Source: Leucobacter chromiireducens subsp. chromiireducens (GTDB taxonomy: Bacteria; Actinomycetota; Actinomycetes; Actinomycetales; Microbacteriaceae). Taken from it: a stretch of 64,000 nucleotides of DNA. Below are positions 51,984 through 59,252 of this stretch, piece after piece (position 1 is the stretch's first letter; every line of letters begins with the position of its first letter). The notes below the pieces were generated by a model. The model ran no database searches and was not told the origin of the DNA. It saw only the letters and a list, made by a program, of their open reading frames with translations. Location: NCBI RefSeq assembly GCF_016758255.1, contig NZ_QYAD01000001.1, positions 806,001 through 870,000 on the forward strand. The letters run 5' to 3'. A program made the position numbers and the translations under genes.

Positions 51984-53317
51984 GCTGGGGTCCGTGTGTC
52001 AGCCGTGCCGCGTGCAATCGCGGCCATCTCGGCGTGGTCGGTGAGTTTCTGTCGCACCCGATCGGGGTGAGCGGAGGCCTGCTCGTGCGCATCAAGGGCG
52101 CCCCACTGGGCGAACGTGATGGCCTGCTCGCGCACGTGGGCGGGGAGCGCCGCGAATCCACGCTTCGCCGCGTTGGGTACGAGCATCCCGGCTGCGATAT
52201 CCGAAACGATCTCATCTGCGACCGCTTTCGCGCACGCCCGGTTTTCGGGGATCGCGCCGTTCGGTCCACGCTTCGCCCAGCCCGTGCGGTAGAGGCCGGG
52301 GCGCAGACGCCCACTCTCGGGGGAGGGCGCCGCGCACAGCCGCGCAAGCTCGTCCGCGGGATCGGAGTCGAAGCCGATCGCGGTAAGTACGGCGGTCGCC
52401 GGGATGGAGGTCAGGCCGGCGCCGGTCTGCACGTCGACCGCTGTGACGTGGCCATCACCCCGCACCCGCTCGGGCGTCGCACCGAAAATGAGCTGCACAT
52501 CCGGCCCCGCAGTGGGGATGCGCGTCGGCGCGGTGAGGTCCGTGTACGCGGCGGTGCGAGCCTCTGCGGTGCGGGCCTCTGCGGTGCGGGACTCAGGGGT
52601 GCGTGCCTCAGGGGTGCTGCTCGGTGCGTGCTCGGGCGCGCACATCGCGCCGCTCGTCGTGTAGCGCCCGCGCGGGAGAGCGATCAACTCCTTGATCATT
52701 TGGGGGTCACCTTTTGATCGCGCCGCGTCCGAACGGCTCAGCACCGTGATGCGCTGCACGGGGTCGGCGAGATAGGCCTCGAGCACGGGGTCGGCGACGT
52801 CGCTTGCGGCGTACCCTGAGCGATCCTTCACGAGGAAGCGGAGGAGGTCGAGGGCCACGTTGCCCGCGCCGACGATCACTACATCGCTGCCGAGTGGTGG
52901 GAGCGGAGCTGTGCCGGGGTGGGAATTGAGCGCGCGGGTGATCGCGCCGGATCCGATTACCCCGGGGAGGTCGCCGCCCGGCACGGGGAGTGGGCGATCT
53001 GCGCTGCGGCCGGTGGCGAGCACCACGGCGTCAAAGCTTCCCTCGAGTTCGGCGAGGGTGACATCGCGGCCGATCGTGATGTCGCCCGCGAAGCGCACTC
53101 CCGGGTTCGCGAACAGCCGTTCGAACTGTCGAGTGATCGCCTTGGTGTGCTGGTGATCTGCGGCGACGCCGTAGCGGATGAGCCCGTACGGAGACGCGAG
53201 TCGGTCGAACAGGGTGATCTCGCAGTCGGGGAGCGCGCGCAGCAGTGCGCTTGCCAGGTAGCACCCGGCTGGACCACTGCCGACGATGGCAATGTGTGGT
53301 GTGGAGGGGGAGGGCAT
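51980..53317 (-). CDS. adrenodoxin-reductase-like ferredoxin/flavodoxin-NADP reductase
   Basis: The 445-residue protein starts at the ATG 53315-53317, with AAAGGAG five bases upstream. The FAD motif AIVGSGPAGCYLA begins near residue 10, then LASPYGLIRYGVAADHQHTK near 45, and the NADP motif VVIVGAGNVALDLLR near 152. These are adrenodoxin-reductase (FprA) features. It would pass electrons from NADPH to the flavodoxin. The region near residue 240 is odd: a run of Ala/Thr-Glu-Ala-Arg-Thr pentapeptide repeats encoded by 15-base tandem repeats, predicted to be a disordered surface loop. Confidence 0.88.
   Translation of the reverse strand: MPSPSTPHIAIVGSGPAGCYLASALLRALPDCEITLFDRLASPYGLIRYGVAADHQHTKAITRQFERLFANPGVRFAGDITIGRDVTLAELEGSFDAVVLATGRSADRPLPVPGGDLPGVIGSGAITRALNSHPGTAPLPPLGSDVVIVGAGNVALDLLRFLVKDRSGYAASDVADPVLEAYLADPVQRITVLSRSDAARSKGDPQMIKELIALPRGRYTTSGAMCAPEHAPSSTPEARTPESRTAEARTAEARTAAYTDLTAPTRIPTAGPDVQLIFGATPERVRGDGHVTAVDVQTGAGLTSIPATAVLTAIGFDSDPADELARLCAAPSPESGRLRPGLYRTGWAKRGPNGAIPENRACAKAVADEIVSDIAAGMLVPNAAKRGFAALPAHVREQAITFAQWGALDAHEQASAHPDRVRQKLTDHAEMAAIARGTADTRTPA
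52551..52610 (-). repeat. 15-bp tandem repeat within the reductase gene
   Basis: Four 15-base units (52551, 52566, 52581, 52596) encode variants of Glu-Ala-Arg-Thr-Ala. Expansion or loss would stay in frame. Confidence 0.8.
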
Positions 53318-53379
53318 CACAGCTCCTTTGTGTGACAGGGGCTGCCGTTGCGTGCGGCGTTGCACGGCGGCTGCACCCG

Positions 53380-53415
53380 AGTGTACCCATAAACATGGAT
53401 CTTGTGAATGATTTA
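53380..53415 (-). promoter_or_regulatory. promoter with amine-cluster motif, reductase/flavodoxin operon
   Basis: On the minus strand TTCACA (53403-53408), a 17-base spacer and TACACT (53380-53385) form a promoter. The motif TAAATCATTCA (53405-53415) overlaps the -35. It is an exact inverted copy of the motif in the divergent P450 promoter. Confidence 0.55.
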
Positions 53416-53457
53416 TGAACAGCAATTTCATTGAGCTTTGGTGATTGCTGGGAAGTC

Positions 53458-53486
53458 TTGCAAATTAAATCATTCATCGATAACTT
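53458..53486 (+). promoter_or_regulatory. promoter with embedded amine-cluster motif, P450
   Basis: TTGCAA (53458-53463), a 17-base spacer and TAACTT (53481-53486) form the promoter, with TAAATCATTCA at 53466-53476 inside the spacer. A protein bound there would exclude RNA polymerase. Confidence 0.6.
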
Positions 53487-53543
53487 ATTTGCTACCGGCT
53501 CTTGCAGCGACAGCGCGAGACCACGTTCGACAAAGGAGTACGA

Positions 53544-54764
53544 ATGCCCGGAACACTGGTGGAGACTGATCTGCCCTACCTCGACATCGCCGCCCCAGAG
53601 TTTGCGATGAACTCGGAAGCGGTGCGTGACGCCCGCTCGCGGAGCTGGGTCGCACGCACGAACTATGGCTTCGGCGTACTCCGCTACCGCGAAGTCACCG
53701 AGCTCCTCAAGCACCCGAGCCTCAATCAGGGCAGCGCACAGTGGCCAGATCATCACGGCGTCCACTCGGGGGTGTTCTACGAATGGTGGGCAAAGAATCT
53801 GCTGGTGCTCGAAGGCGATGAGCACCACCGCATTCGGCGCCTGCTCAACCCGGCATTCTCGCCCACGGTGGCGCGCCGGCTGGAGCCCGAGTTTGCTGAG
53901 ATTGCGCGCGAGCTCATTGACGAGATGATTGCAGCGCAGCAGCGCGGCGATCGCGTGGACTTCGTCGCGGCGTTCGCCGAGCCGTTTGCCACCCGCGCAC
54001 TCTGCGCCATGCTAGGACTGCCGCATGAGCACTGGCCGTTCATTGCCGACCGGGCGAACACCGTGGGCTATGCGCTCTCCGTTTCGATCAAGGAGGACAT
54101 TGAGCGCGTTGATGTTGCCGTGCAGGAGCTGTACGACTTTGTCGAGCAGCTGATTGCCGAGCGCCGCGCGGAGCCCGGGCAGGATGTGGTGTCCCGCCTC
54201 GTGCAGTTCTCGGAAGACGGCGACAAGCTGAGCGATGCGGAGCTGAGGAACGCGCTCGTGCTCATGCTGTTCGGCGGCATGGACACGACGCGCAACCAGA
54301 TTGGGCTGATCCTGCAGACGTTCATGCGCAATCCCGAGCAGTGGGAGAAGCTCGCTGCCCGGCCTGCGGAGCTCGCCAAGCCGGCGCTCGAGGAGGGCCT
54401 GCGAGTCAACCCGACCACGCGTTGGGTGACGCGCGAGGCGAACGAGGACTTCGAGTACGAGGGCCTCTCGATCGCGAAGGGCACCACAGTGCACCTGTTC
54501 ACGATGTCGAGTGGCACGGACCCGGCTGCGTTCCCCGACCCCGAGATCGATATCGAGGCCGAGGGCCGCAAGCCTCACCAGACATTTGGCGGGGGAGTAC
54601 ACCACTGCCTTGGGCACTACATCGCCCGCGCCGACATGGGGATCGCGATCCCCATGCTCGCCGAGCGACTGACTGACATCTCGTGCCCCGGCGGCGACGA
54701 GTGGCTGCCCGACTCGGGGAACCACGGCCCGATTCGGCTGCCCATTACCTTCACGGTGCGCTAG
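53544..54764 (+). CDS. cytochrome P450
   Basis: The 406-residue soluble bacterial P450 starts at ATG 53544, with AAAGGAG five bases upstream. The I-helix oxygen-activation motif is in LMLFGGMDTTRNQIG (near residue 240), the ExxR motif is EEGLRVNPTTRW (near 290), and the haem loop is FGGGVHHCLGHYIARAD (Cys near 355). All essential residues are present. Electrons should come from the divergently encoded flavodoxin and reductase. Mycobacterial P450s for piperidine, pyrrolidine and morpholine are also encoded near a GntR regulator and a glutamine-synthetase-like gene, so a cyclic or substituted amine is a reasonable substrate guess. Confidence 0.93.
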   Translation: MPGTLVETDLPYLDIAAPEFAMNSEAVRDARSRSWVARTNYGFGVLRYREVTELLKHPSLNQGSAQWPDHHGVHSGVFYEWWAKNLLVLEGDEHHRIRRLLNPAFSPTVARRLEPEFAEIARELIDEMIAAQQRGDRVDFVAAFAEPFATRALCAMLGLPHEHWPFIADRANTVGYALSVSIKEDIERVDVAVQELYDFVEQLIAERRAEPGQDVVSRLVQFSEDGDKLSDAELRNALVLMLFGGMDTTRNQIGLILQTFMRNPEQWEKLAARPAELAKPALEEGLRVNPTTRWVTREANEDFEYEGLSIAKGTTVHLFTMSSGTDPAAFPDPEIDIEAEGRKPHQTFGGGVHHCLGHYIARADMGIAIPMLAERLTDISCPGGDEWLPDSGNHGPIRLPITFTVR

Positions 54765-54773
54765 CAGCGGCAA

Positions 54774-54833
54774 GCGACGCCTGAGCGTCGCACCCGCACC
54801 GGGTTCCCGCGGGAACCCTGGGCAGTGCTGCCC
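54774..54833 (+). terminator. three consecutive hairpins between P450 and GS-like gene
   Basis: GCGACGC/GCGTCGC (54774-54791), the palindrome GGGTTCCCGCGGGAACCC (54801-54818) and GGGCAG/CTGCCC (54820-54833) follow the P450 stop. They may terminate or tune read-through into the ligase operon. Confidence 0.5.
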
Positions 54834-54870
54834 AAACGACCCCTTCCAACGATGAAAGGAACACTTCACC

Positions 54871-56292
54871 ATGTCTGACCCCACTACGGGCGGGAGCTTC
54901 GGCGCGGCGCTGCGCGAGATTCTCGCTGACACGACCGCCTTCGCCCGGCACCAGGACGCCAACATGCAGCCGGAGACCGTTGCGGTACTCGGCGAGCGCA
55001 TCCGGGAAACCGGTGTGAAGTACATCTACTACATGATCCCCACCCTCGGCAGTCGCACGGTCGCCAAGGTGGTTCCCGCGGAGCACTACGAACGGATGCT
55101 GCGGAAGGGCATCGCGTTCCACCGCACCGCGCTCACCGATCTGCAAACCAGCCGCGAGGGCGAACTCATCGGCGGCGGTGTTGACGCGCACGAGTTCTGG
55201 GGATTGCCCGAACCGGAGACCTTCCAGGTGCTGCCGTGGGACCCGGAGGTCGGACGAATCTTCTGCACGGCCTACGATCCGCCCCAGCTCGGAGAGGGCT
55301 CGGGCGGCCTGATCCCGCTCGATACCCGCGCGCTGTTCCGTGCCGCGCACCGCTCGTTCACCGCGCGGACCGGATTTGAGCTCCGATCCGGCCTGGAGCC
55401 GGAGATGACCTGGACCGGGCCCGGCATGGACGTGAAGTGCAAGGATGACCAGAGCCCCGCATACCAGGTGGAGAACCTGGAGAAGATGCGGCCGGTGTTC
55501 AAAAAGGTGATCAGCTACGCACAAGGACTCGACTTCGCGATGATCCAGGGCGACTACGAGGATGACGGCCAGCTCGAGCTGAACTGGGACTTCGACCGTG
55601 CGGAGCTCACCGCTGAGCGCATGACCACCTACCGCCAGATCTGCAAGCAGGTGGCGCGAGAACTCGGGATCCACGCGAGCTTCATGGCGAAGCCATACAA
55701 CGGCAAGATGGGCAATGGGTGCCATCACAACCTCAGCCTGTGGCGCGGCGACGAGAACGTCATTGAGGACGGCCGGGTGGAGCTGCACGTCACGGAGCCC
55801 GCGCGGAACGCGATCGCCGGCATGCTCATGCACACGCCGGGCTCCATGCTGGTCATGGGATCGACGGTCAACTCGTACAAGCGGTACTGGGATGCCGGCC
55901 AGTTCGCGCCCTCCGGCGCCGACTGGGGCCTCGACACCCGCGGGGTCGCGGTGCGCATTTCCGCCAACGGGCGAATGGAATACCGCCTGCCCGACGCGAG
56001 CGTGAACCCGCACCTCTCGCACCTCTACCTGCTTGCGGCCATCGAGCACGGGCTCGAGCAGAAGCTCGACCCGGGGGAGCCCGGTTCCCTCAACCCCGCA
56101 CTCGGTGAGGTCGTCGTGCCGAACACGCTTGGCAGCGCAATTGAGGCGTTCGAGGCAGACAGCTACCTCATGGGCGCAATGCCCGAGGAGCTCACACGCA
56201 TCTTCCTGCAGCTCAAGCGGGACGAGTGGGCGCGCTACTGCGGCCAGATTTCACAGTGGGAATTCGATCAGTACTGGGAGGCAATTCCGTGA
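54871..56292 (+). CDS. glutamine-synthetase-like gamma-glutamyl-amide ligase
   Basis: The 473-residue protein starts at ATG 54871. The type-I glutamine synthetase scaffold is intact: metal ligands in GLEPEMTW (near residue 172) and GDYEDDGQLELNW (near 230), the His/ATP region NGCHHNLSLW (near 285), NSYKRYW (near 333) and RMEYRLPDASVNPHLSHLYL (near 370). Its N-terminus (RETGVKYIYYMIPTLGSRTVAKVVPAEHYERM) differs from housekeeping GlnA and recalls amine-specific members such as gamma-glutamylputrescine, isopropylamide or anilide synthetases. It would join glutamate and an amine with ATP. It overlaps the next gene by four bases. Confidence 0.85.
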   Translation: MSDPTTGGSFGAALREILADTTAFARHQDANMQPETVAVLGERIRETGVKYIYYMIPTLGSRTVAKVVPAEHYERMLRKGIAFHRTALTDLQTSREGELIGGGVDAHEFWGLPEPETFQVLPWDPEVGRIFCTAYDPPQLGEGSGGLIPLDTRALFRAAHRSFTARTGFELRSGLEPEMTWTGPGMDVKCKDDQSPAYQVENLEKMRPVFKKVISYAQGLDFAMIQGDYEDDGQLELNWDFDRAELTAERMTTYRQICKQVARELGIHASFMAKPYNGKMGNGCHHNLSLWRGDENVIEDGRVELHVTEPARNAIAGMLMHTPGSMLVMGSTVNSYKRYWDAGQFAPSGADWGLDTRGVAVRISANGRMEYRLPDASVNPHLSHLYLLAAIEHGLEQKLDPGEPGSLNPALGEVVVPNTLGSAIEAFEADSYLMGAMPEELTRIFLQLKRDEWARYCGQISQWEFDQYWEAIP

Positions 56293-57005
56293 CCAACACA
56301 ACTCGCACGCTCCGACTCGCGTGCATTGATTCAGAGGCGTTGCCGCTCTTCTCGAAGAGCCCCGACGGGATCACCCGCGATGGCTACGAGCCCGCCGCTG
56401 CCGCGCTCGTCGCCGAGCGACTCGGCGCCACCATCGAGTGGGTGATGCTGCCTTGGGAGGACATGATCCCAGCGGTGCGCCGCGGGGACGCGGACGCGGT
56501 GTGGTGTGGCCAGGGCATGACCGAGGAGCGCGCTGCGCTCGTTGACTTCACCCAGCCATACGCCGTGTTCAACGAGACGCTGATTGTGCGCGCTGATGAC
56601 CCCGCCCGCTCGGTCGACGCGCTCTCCGGATACCGCATTGGCGCCATTGCGCACTCCACCAACATGAAGCTCGCTGAGACCTTCCCCGGTGTCGAACTGG
56701 TGAGCTTCGGCGCGAGCGACGACGTGTTCAGCGACATGATTGAGGCCACTCGCTCTGGCGAGATTGACGGCTTTGTTGATGACGATGTGGTGATGATTCC
56801 GCTGGGACAGGAGGATCCCGATTTTGTCGAGGCCTTCACCGTGCTGACCGGAAACCGCTGGGGCATCGGCGTCGCGCCTGGCAACGACGCGCTTCGCACA
56901 GAGATCGACGCCGCGCTCGCCGCAGTCATCGCCGATGGTTCGCTTGCGCGCGTGTGGCAGCGCTGGATGCCGCTGCTGCCATTCCCCCTGGCACCGGGGG
57001 CGTGA
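56289..57005 (+). CDS. solute-binding-fold protein (family 3) without signal peptide
   Basis: The 238-residue protein starts at GTG 56289, overlapping the ligase stop. It has the family-3 periplasmic-binding fold: LACIDSEALPLFSKSPDGITRDGYEPAAAALVAERLGATIEWVMLPWEDMIPAVRRGDADAVWCGQGMTEERA is split between lobe motifs, followed by FTQPY and a second lobe. No signal peptide, lipobox or membrane helix is present, and no permease or ABC ATPase gene is adjacent. It is therefore probably cytoplasmic: a ligand sensor, or an enzyme like cyclohexadienyl dehydratase, which shares this fold. Odd and worth testing. Confidence 0.8.
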   Translation: MTNTTRTLRLACIDSEALPLFSKSPDGITRDGYEPAAAALVAERLGATIEWVMLPWEDMIPAVRRGDADAVWCGQGMTEERAALVDFTQPYAVFNETLIVRADDPARSVDALSGYRIGAIAHSTNMKLAETFPGVELVSFGASDDVFSDMIEATRSGEIDGFVDDDVVMIPLGQEDPDFVEAFTVLTGNRWGIGVAPGNDALRTEIDAALAAVIADGSLARVWQRWMPLLPFPLAPGA

Positions 57006-57724
57006 CTGTGCGCGCGCCACGCATCGCGGTTGCCGGGATGTGGTCGACACAGATCCACGGGCTCCGATTCGACGGCACCGCGGTCGCAACCGCCGTGCTC
57101 CGGTCTGTGGTGCGCGCCGGTGGTGAGCCCCTCACGCTGTTCGCGGAGGGGCCCACCGTCGCAAGTGAGCGGCTGCGTGGCATGGACGGGCTGCTGCTCC
57201 CTGGTGGATTCGATCTTGACCCTGCGCGTTACGGACAGGCACCGCTGCCCACGACGGTGCGGGCGGACTTCGCGGCGCAGGATCAGTTCGAGGCGGATCT
57301 CCTCGCCGCTGCAATCGAGCGTGGGATCCCGGTGCTCGCCATCTGCCGGGGGTTTCAGCTACTCAACGTCGAGTGTGGCGGCACCATGATTCAGGATCTT
57401 GCGCCTGACAGCGTGCATCGCAACAGCGTGCACCCGGTCGAGGTGGCGCCAGACTCTGCGCTCGCCACGGCGCTCGGCGTCACCGAGCTCAGCGTGTCCT
57501 CGTACCATCACCAGGCGGTCGATACGATCGGGGCAGGGCTTCGCGTCGTGTGTCGCGCGCCAGACGGAGTAGTCGAGGCGCTCGAACACGAGCACGCGGA
57601 GCTGATCGCGGTGCAGTGGCACCCCGAGGACACTGCTGCGACGGACTCCACGCAGCAGGCACTGTTTGACTGGTTGGTTGCGCGCGCGGGTGCCGCCGCG
57701 GAACAGGAAAGGGTGGTGGTCTGA
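57002..57724 (+). CDS. class-I glutamine amidotransferase-fold hydrolase B (PuuD-like)
   Basis: The 240-residue protein starts at GTG 57002, which overlaps the previous stop. Motifs are the PGGFDLDPARYG loop (near residue 67), the nucleophile ICRGFQLLNVECGGTMIQDL (Cys near 111), a SVSSYHHQAVD segment near 170 and the His-Glu pair in IAVQWHPEDT (near 212). This is the canonical gamma-glutamyl-GABA hydrolase pattern, closer to PuuD than hydrolase A. It would release the amine-derived acid and glutamate after oxidation of a gamma-glutamyl amide. It overlaps the next gene by one base. Confidence 0.85.
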   Translation: MTVRAPRIAVAGMWSTQIHGLRFDGTAVATAVLRSVVRAGGEPLTLFAEGPTVASERLRGMDGLLLPGGFDLDPARYGQAPLPTTVRADFAAQDQFEADLLAAAIERGIPVLAICRGFQLLNVECGGTMIQDLAPDSVHRNSVHPVEVAPDSALATALGVTELSVSSYHHQAVDTIGAGLRVVCRAPDGVVEALEHEHAELIAVQWHPEDTAATDSTQQALFDWLVARAGAAAEQERVVV

Positions 57725-58494
57725 TGGCCGAGAACATTTCGCCGGTGGTGCTCGTCGTCGAGCATCAGGGCAATGCCGGCATCGGCCACTTCGCGGAGCG
57801 GCTGAGGGCTCAGGGGCTCACACTGCGCACCGTGGGGCCCGCGACCGGAGCAGGGCTCCCCGCCTCGCTTGACGGCGTGGCCGGGCTCATCGTGCTGGGC
57901 GGCTCAATGGGGCCGGGCGACGACGAACGCGCGCCGTGGCTGCCCGCGGCGCGGGCGCTGCTCGCGGAGGGCGTGGCACGTGAGACGCCCACGCTGGGGA
58001 TCTGCCTGGGTGCGCAACTGCTCACCACCGCCCTCGGCGGCGAGGTGCGGCTCATGGCCGGCGGCCCAGAGGTCGGGCTCGCGAGCGTGTCGTTCCTCGG
58101 CGAGGCGGCCGACGATCCGGTGTTTGGCGACCTCGCTGGCGGGGCCGCACCAACCGTGCAGTGGCACTGGCTCGAAGCCGCCGTGCTGCCTGCCGGCGCT
58201 CAGCTCCTCGCATCGAATGCGGCCTGTGCGAACCAGGCGTTTCGAGTGGGGTCGATGGCGTGGGGCGTGCAGTTTCACCCGGAGGCGCTCACCGGAACCG
58301 CGGAGGACTGGGTGGTTGAGGAGGGAGACGGCCTCACCGAGCTCGGGCTTACCGGCGACTCCGTCGTGCAGACGGTGCGCGCCGCGGAACCCCAGCTGCG
58401 CGACATCTGGGGAAGCGTGGCCGAGCGCTTCGCTACCCTCGTGAGAAACGAGCACGCCCGCGCCGAAGAGAACGTGGGCGCGCGTCCTGCCTAG
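57724..58494 (+). CDS. class-I glutamine amidotransferase-fold protein C (GuaA-type)
   Basis: The 256-residue protein starts at ATG 57724 in a TGATG overlap. It belongs to the GMP-synthase-like amidotransferase branch: LIVLGGSMGPGDDERAPWL near residue 58, the nucleophile TLGICLGAQLLTTALGG (Cys near 96), VQWHWLEAAVLPAG near 145 and the triad His in WGVQFHPEALTG (near 182). No synthetase partner is encoded, so it acts alone or with the glutamine-synthetase-like ligase. Its stop codon interlocks with that of the convergent Cache gene (four-base overlap). Confidence 0.85.
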   Translation: MAENISPVVLVVEHQGNAGIGHFAERLRAQGLTLRTVGPATGAGLPASLDGVAGLIVLGGSMGPGDDERAPWLPAARALLAEGVARETPTLGICLGAQLLTTALGGEVRLMAGGPEVGLASVSFLGEAADDPVFGDLAGGAAPTVQWHWLEAAVLPAGAQLLASNAACANQAFRVGSMAWGVQFHPEALTGTAEDWVVEEGDGLTELGLTGDSVVQTVRAAEPQLRDIWGSVAERFATLVRNEHARAEENVGARPA

Positions 58495-59252
58495 CGCGCG
58501 AGCGGCGCTGCGATGAGCAGCGACACCCCGGCGGAGTCCGGCCCGAGCGCGACGCGTTCGGTGCCGGGCGCCTCCGCGGGAACGAATTCGCCGGGCAAGA
58601 AGCGGGAGCTATTGCCCAGGATGACGTTGCCGTGGCGCCCAACGAGCGCGAGTGACCGCGCGCTCCGCAGGAGCACCGGGAGCAACTCCTGCTCGAGATC
58701 GCTGACCTGGATGTCCGTTCCCACTGCCCCCAGGCGAGCGTCGCCGTGCTGCGCAGGCACTGTGAGCGTCACGACGTACGCCTCGACCCCGAGGTAGTCA
58801 ACGTACGGGCCCACCAGCGCGGGCACGCCGTGGTGGAACGCGCGAATGAACCACTCGTGGTGTTCGTAGTCGTAGTAGCGGTCCCCACCGGGGACGACCC
58901 CGAACGAGTACCGCGCGAAGCGCGCCTCGTCCTCGCGCACCCACCACTCCAGGTGCCCGTTCTCGGTGTCGAGCGCGGAGCGCGCGAAGATGACACCGCA
59001 GCCATCCAACACGGGGTGGTCGGCAAGCGCGCGAACCGCAACCGCTTTCATGCGTCGGCGCGTGGACTCGGTGAGCTCGAGCCGACGGTGTTCGTCGAGC
59101 TTCAGCGCCGCGATCATCTCACCAGCGAGCACCTCCAGGTGCGCGAAGCGCGCGGAGAACCACGCCGAGATCTCCGCGGTGATCGCGGCGATCTCCTCGC
59201 TGAGGCCCGTGCTCAGCGTGATATCGGCTGATGTGCCCAGTTCCGCGCTCAT
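58491..59252 (-). CDS. soluble Cache-domain-like sensor protein
   Basis: The 253-residue protein starts at the ATG 59250-59252, overlapping the GntR stop. It has no signal peptide and no membrane helix. The middle carries a Cache-like pattern: DGCGVIFARSALDTENGHLEWWVREDE, then YYDYEHHEWFIRAFHHGVPALVGPYVDYLGVEAYVVTLTVP (about residues 80-170), as in PDC sensors. Such domains bind small amines or carboxylates, normally outside the cell; here the protein appears cytoplasmic. Its coupling to a GntR gene suggests a ligand-sensing partner of that regulator. Inference only. Confidence 0.72.
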   Translation of the reverse strand: MSAELGTSADITLSTGLSEEIAAITAEISAWFSARFAHLEVLAGEMIAALKLDEHRRLELTESTRRRMKAVAVRALADHPVLDGCGVIFARSALDTENGHLEWWVREDEARFARYSFGVVPGGDRYYDYEHHEWFIRAFHHGVPALVGPYVDYLGVEAYVVTLTVPAQHGDARLGAVGTDIQVSDLEQELLPVLLRSARSLALVGRHGNVILGNSSRFLPGEFVPAEAPGTERVALGPDSAGVSLLIAAPLAR

